A DNA stretch of 7,160 bases from an uncultured Panacagrimonas sp. (GTDB lineage: Bacteria > Pseudomonadota > Gammaproteobacteria > Nevskiales > Nevskiaceae), in NCBI GenBank assembly GCA_946481265.1, contig CAMLNE010000223.1, positions 1-7,160 of the forward strand, read 5' to 3'. Positions 6,069 through 7,160 of this stretch are shown here, piece by piece. A model generated the notes under the pieces. The model ran no database searches. It was not told the DNA's origin and worked only from the letters and a program-made list of their open reading frames with translations. The translations under genes were made by a program, and so were the position numbers. How positions within the stretch are numbered: the stretch's first letter is position 1; every line of letters starts with the position of its first letter.

Positions 6069-6073
6069 CCTCC
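6069..6073 (-). promoter_or_regulatory. Shine-Dalgarno deciding the MDR start
   Basis: GGAGG (complement of CCTCC at 6069-6073) sits six bases before the ATG at 6062. It is the strongest ribosome site in the operon and rules against the in-frame upstream ATG at 6104. Confidence 0.8.
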
Positions 6074-6089
6074 GATTGAAGATGGGATA

Positions 6090-6110
6090 CCGCCCCGGTC
6101 GCACGGGCGG
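6090..6110. repeat. Small inverted repeat in the hydratase-MDR gap
   Basis: CCGCCC (6090-6095) and GGGCGG (6105-6110) can form a 6-bp stem with a 9-nt loop in the 71-bp spacer. No T-tract follows on the minus strand. It may be incidental. Confidence 0.3.
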
Positions 6111-6133
6111 CGAATGCGAAAAATGCGGGCGCT

Positions 6134-6958
6134 TCAGCTGCCCTTGTACGGGATCGACGGCGGGTTCTCGATCCAGTCCCGCCGCTTTTCCAGCGGCTGC
6201 GCGATGTAGGCGCGCATCGCGGTGCCGGCATCGTCGCTGAGCATGGTCTGGAGGAACGCCTCGGCCTCGATCCTGAGACCGTCGGCAAGCGTGTGATCGA
6301 TGCCCTCGTAGACTGCGCGCTTGATCTCGCGCAGCGCCACCGGCGGCAGCGCGGCGAGCTCCCGGGCCACTTCCCTGGCGCGCGCCAGGGCGTCGTCGGC
6401 CAGCTCGTGGACCAGGCCCATGGCCAGTGCGTCCTCGGGTCGGAGCACGCGGCCGCGCAGGATGAATTCGATCGCCCGCCCTGCCCCGATCAGGCGCGAC
6501 AGGCGCTGCGTGCCGCTGCCACCGGGCAGGATGCCGAGCTTGGCTTCCGGCAGGCCGAAACGATGATCGCCGCGCGCGGCGATGCGGATGTCGCAGGCCA
6601 GGCAGAGCTCGAAGCCGCCACCCATCGCGTCGCCGTTCATGGCCGCGATCACCGGCTTGGGCAGGTTGCGCAGCGACAGCAGCATCGCGTGATAGCCGTC
6701 GTTGAGCGCGGTGCCGGCGTTGCGCAAGGCCTCGCGATCGGCCGCGTAGCCCTCGAGTTCCTCGACGCTGTAGTGCGTGATGAACTTGCCCTGCCGGCCG
6801 CCGCAGAGCACGACCGCGCGCACCGACGGGTCGCGCCAGGTCTCGATGAGCTCGACGAGTTCGCCTGCGCCCTGGGCGCAGAAGTAGTTCATCGGCGCGT
6901 GGTCGTAGATGGCCACGGCCACGCCGTCCTTCGAGACGTCCGTCTTACAGAGTTTCAT
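6134..6958 (-). CDS. Enoyl-CoA hydratase/isomerase family protein (crotonase fold)
   Basis: A 274-residue crotonase-fold enzyme, the normal length, predicted to hydrate an enoyl-CoA or isomerise its double bond in the cytoplasm. The second oxyanion-hole region NGDAMGGGFELCLACDIRIA (108-127) and PEAKLGILPGGSGTQRL (137-153) are canonical. Glu117 and Glu138 align with the two catalytic glutamates of enoyl-CoA hydratase, spaced one residue further apart than in rat mitochondrial hydratase, so hydration is plausible. The first CoA-binding loop is unusual: where most members have F-x-x-G-x-D-L, this one reads GKFITHYSVEEL (57-68), lacking the Gly and Asp. The start ATG at 6958 has only weak upstream purines. 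It lies 22 bp after the upstream MDR stop and 71 bp before the next MDR, consistent with one transcript. Fold certain; exact reaction open. Confidence 0.9.
   Translation of the reverse strand: MKLCKTDVSKDGVAVAIYDHAPMNYFCAQGAGELVELIETWRDPSVRAVVLCGGRQGKFITHYSVEELEGYAADREALRNAGTALNDGYHAMLLSLRNLPKPVIAAMNGDAMGGGFELCLACDIRIAARGDHRFGLPEAKLGILPGGSGTQRLSRLIGAGRAIEFILRGRVLRPEDALAMGLVHELADDALARAREVARELAALPPVALREIKRAVYEGIDHTLADGLRIEAEAFLQTMLSDDAGTAMRAYIAQPLEKRRDWIENPPSIPYKGS
6373..6390. repeat. 18-bp perfect palindrome inside the hydratase gene
   Basis: CCCTGGCGC is followed directly by its reverse complement, encoding the LARAR stretch near residues 191-195. It has the same GCGCGC core as the palindrome in the transporter gene. 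Codon choice for Ala/Arg repeats explains it adequately. Confidence 0.5.
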
Positions 6959-6980
6959 GTGGGGTTCCCGTTCCTGGATC

Positions 6981-7160
6981 TCACTGCACGTCCGCGACCT
7001 TGATCATGAGCTTGCCGGTGTTGCCGCCGGTGTAGAGCATGCGCACGGCCTTGTCGGCCTGCTCGAGGCCTTCGACCTCGTGCTGGCGCCACTTCATGCG
7101 GCCTTCGAGGTGCAGCTTGGTCAGCGCGCGGATGGCTTCCGGGAAGCGCGCCGCGAAGTC
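6981..7160 (-). CDS. C-terminal part of a second MDR oxidoreductase (partial)
   Basis: The last 59 codons of a gene entering from the right edge, ending in TGA at 6981-6983. The translation contains G-R-M-K-W-R-H-Q-E-LEGLEQADKAVRMLYTGGNTGKLMIKV, which matches the C-terminal end of the zinc-independent MDR family. It is clearly paralogous to the complete MDR at 5025-6062, which has LEGLENA...GGNFGKVVLKV at the same place. The cofactor domain and active site lie outside the window. Its stop is 22 bp before the hydratase start, so it belongs to the same operon as the upstream partner. Confidence 0.85.
   Translation of the reverse strand, partial: DFAARFPEAIRALTKLHLEGRMKWRQHEVEGLEQADKAVRMLYTGGNTGKLMIKVADVQ

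Noticed and set aside
1..7160. Defence system, prophage, transposase, CRISPR array or tRNA
   Set aside because: Every sizeable real frame is assigned to a metabolic, transport or envelope family. No regularly spaced repeats, integrase motifs or cloverleaf sequence were seen.

Overview
The window is GC-rich (clearly above 60 % by eye, with strong G/C third-position bias) and gene-dense. It looks like a chromosomal segment of a high-GC gammaproteobacterium. The best family-level hint is a DUF3187-type exported protein. The mix of lipid and acyl-CoA catabolic genes would suit a Nevskiales/Xanthomonadales-like genome, but that lineage call is inference and not proven here.

Layout from left to right: (1) 1-278 is a non-coding stretch packed with repeats: three CGCAAAGG-type units, an inverted repeat around them, a REP-like hairpin, and a 16-bp tandem duplication that runs into the stop codon of the next gene. 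(2) 279-1241, minus strand: a signal-peptide-bearing DUF3187-like protein, probably an outer-membrane beta-barrel. (3) 1242-1479: a divergent intergenic region with a plausible -10 box and a small palindrome serving the thiolase. (4) 1480-2661, plus strand: an SCP2/SCP-x-type thiolase without an SCP2 domain. (5) 2670-2695: a terminator hairpin between convergent genes. (6) 2757-7160, minus strand: an apparent operon transcribed right to left. In transcription order it holds the C-terminus of a medium-chain dehydrogenase/reductase (MDR), an enoyl-CoA hydratase/isomerase, a second complete MDR, a short-chain dehydrogenase (SDR) and an MFS transporter. The operon promoter lies beyond the right edge.

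Working together: hydratase, SDR (alcohol/ketone step), two NADPH-type enone/enal reductases and a thiolase are activities expected in a beta-oxidation-like route for an unusual acyl-CoA (branched, alicyclic, isoprenoid or steroid side chain). The MFS protein could move the substrate or a product. No acyl-CoA ligase or acyl-CoA dehydrogenase is visible, so the pathway is incomplete in this window and its substrate cannot be named. MDR1 and SDR share an ATGA overlap, so their translation is probably coupled. A 16-bp GC hairpin without a T-tract separates SDR from MFS and may change expression of the transporter relative to the enzymes.

I see no phage, transposase, CRISPR, RNA gene or defence system. 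The most unusual parts are the repeat-rich left end, the hairpin inside the operon, and the non-canonical first oxyanion-hole loop of the crotonase. The rest reads as ordinary catabolic chromosome.
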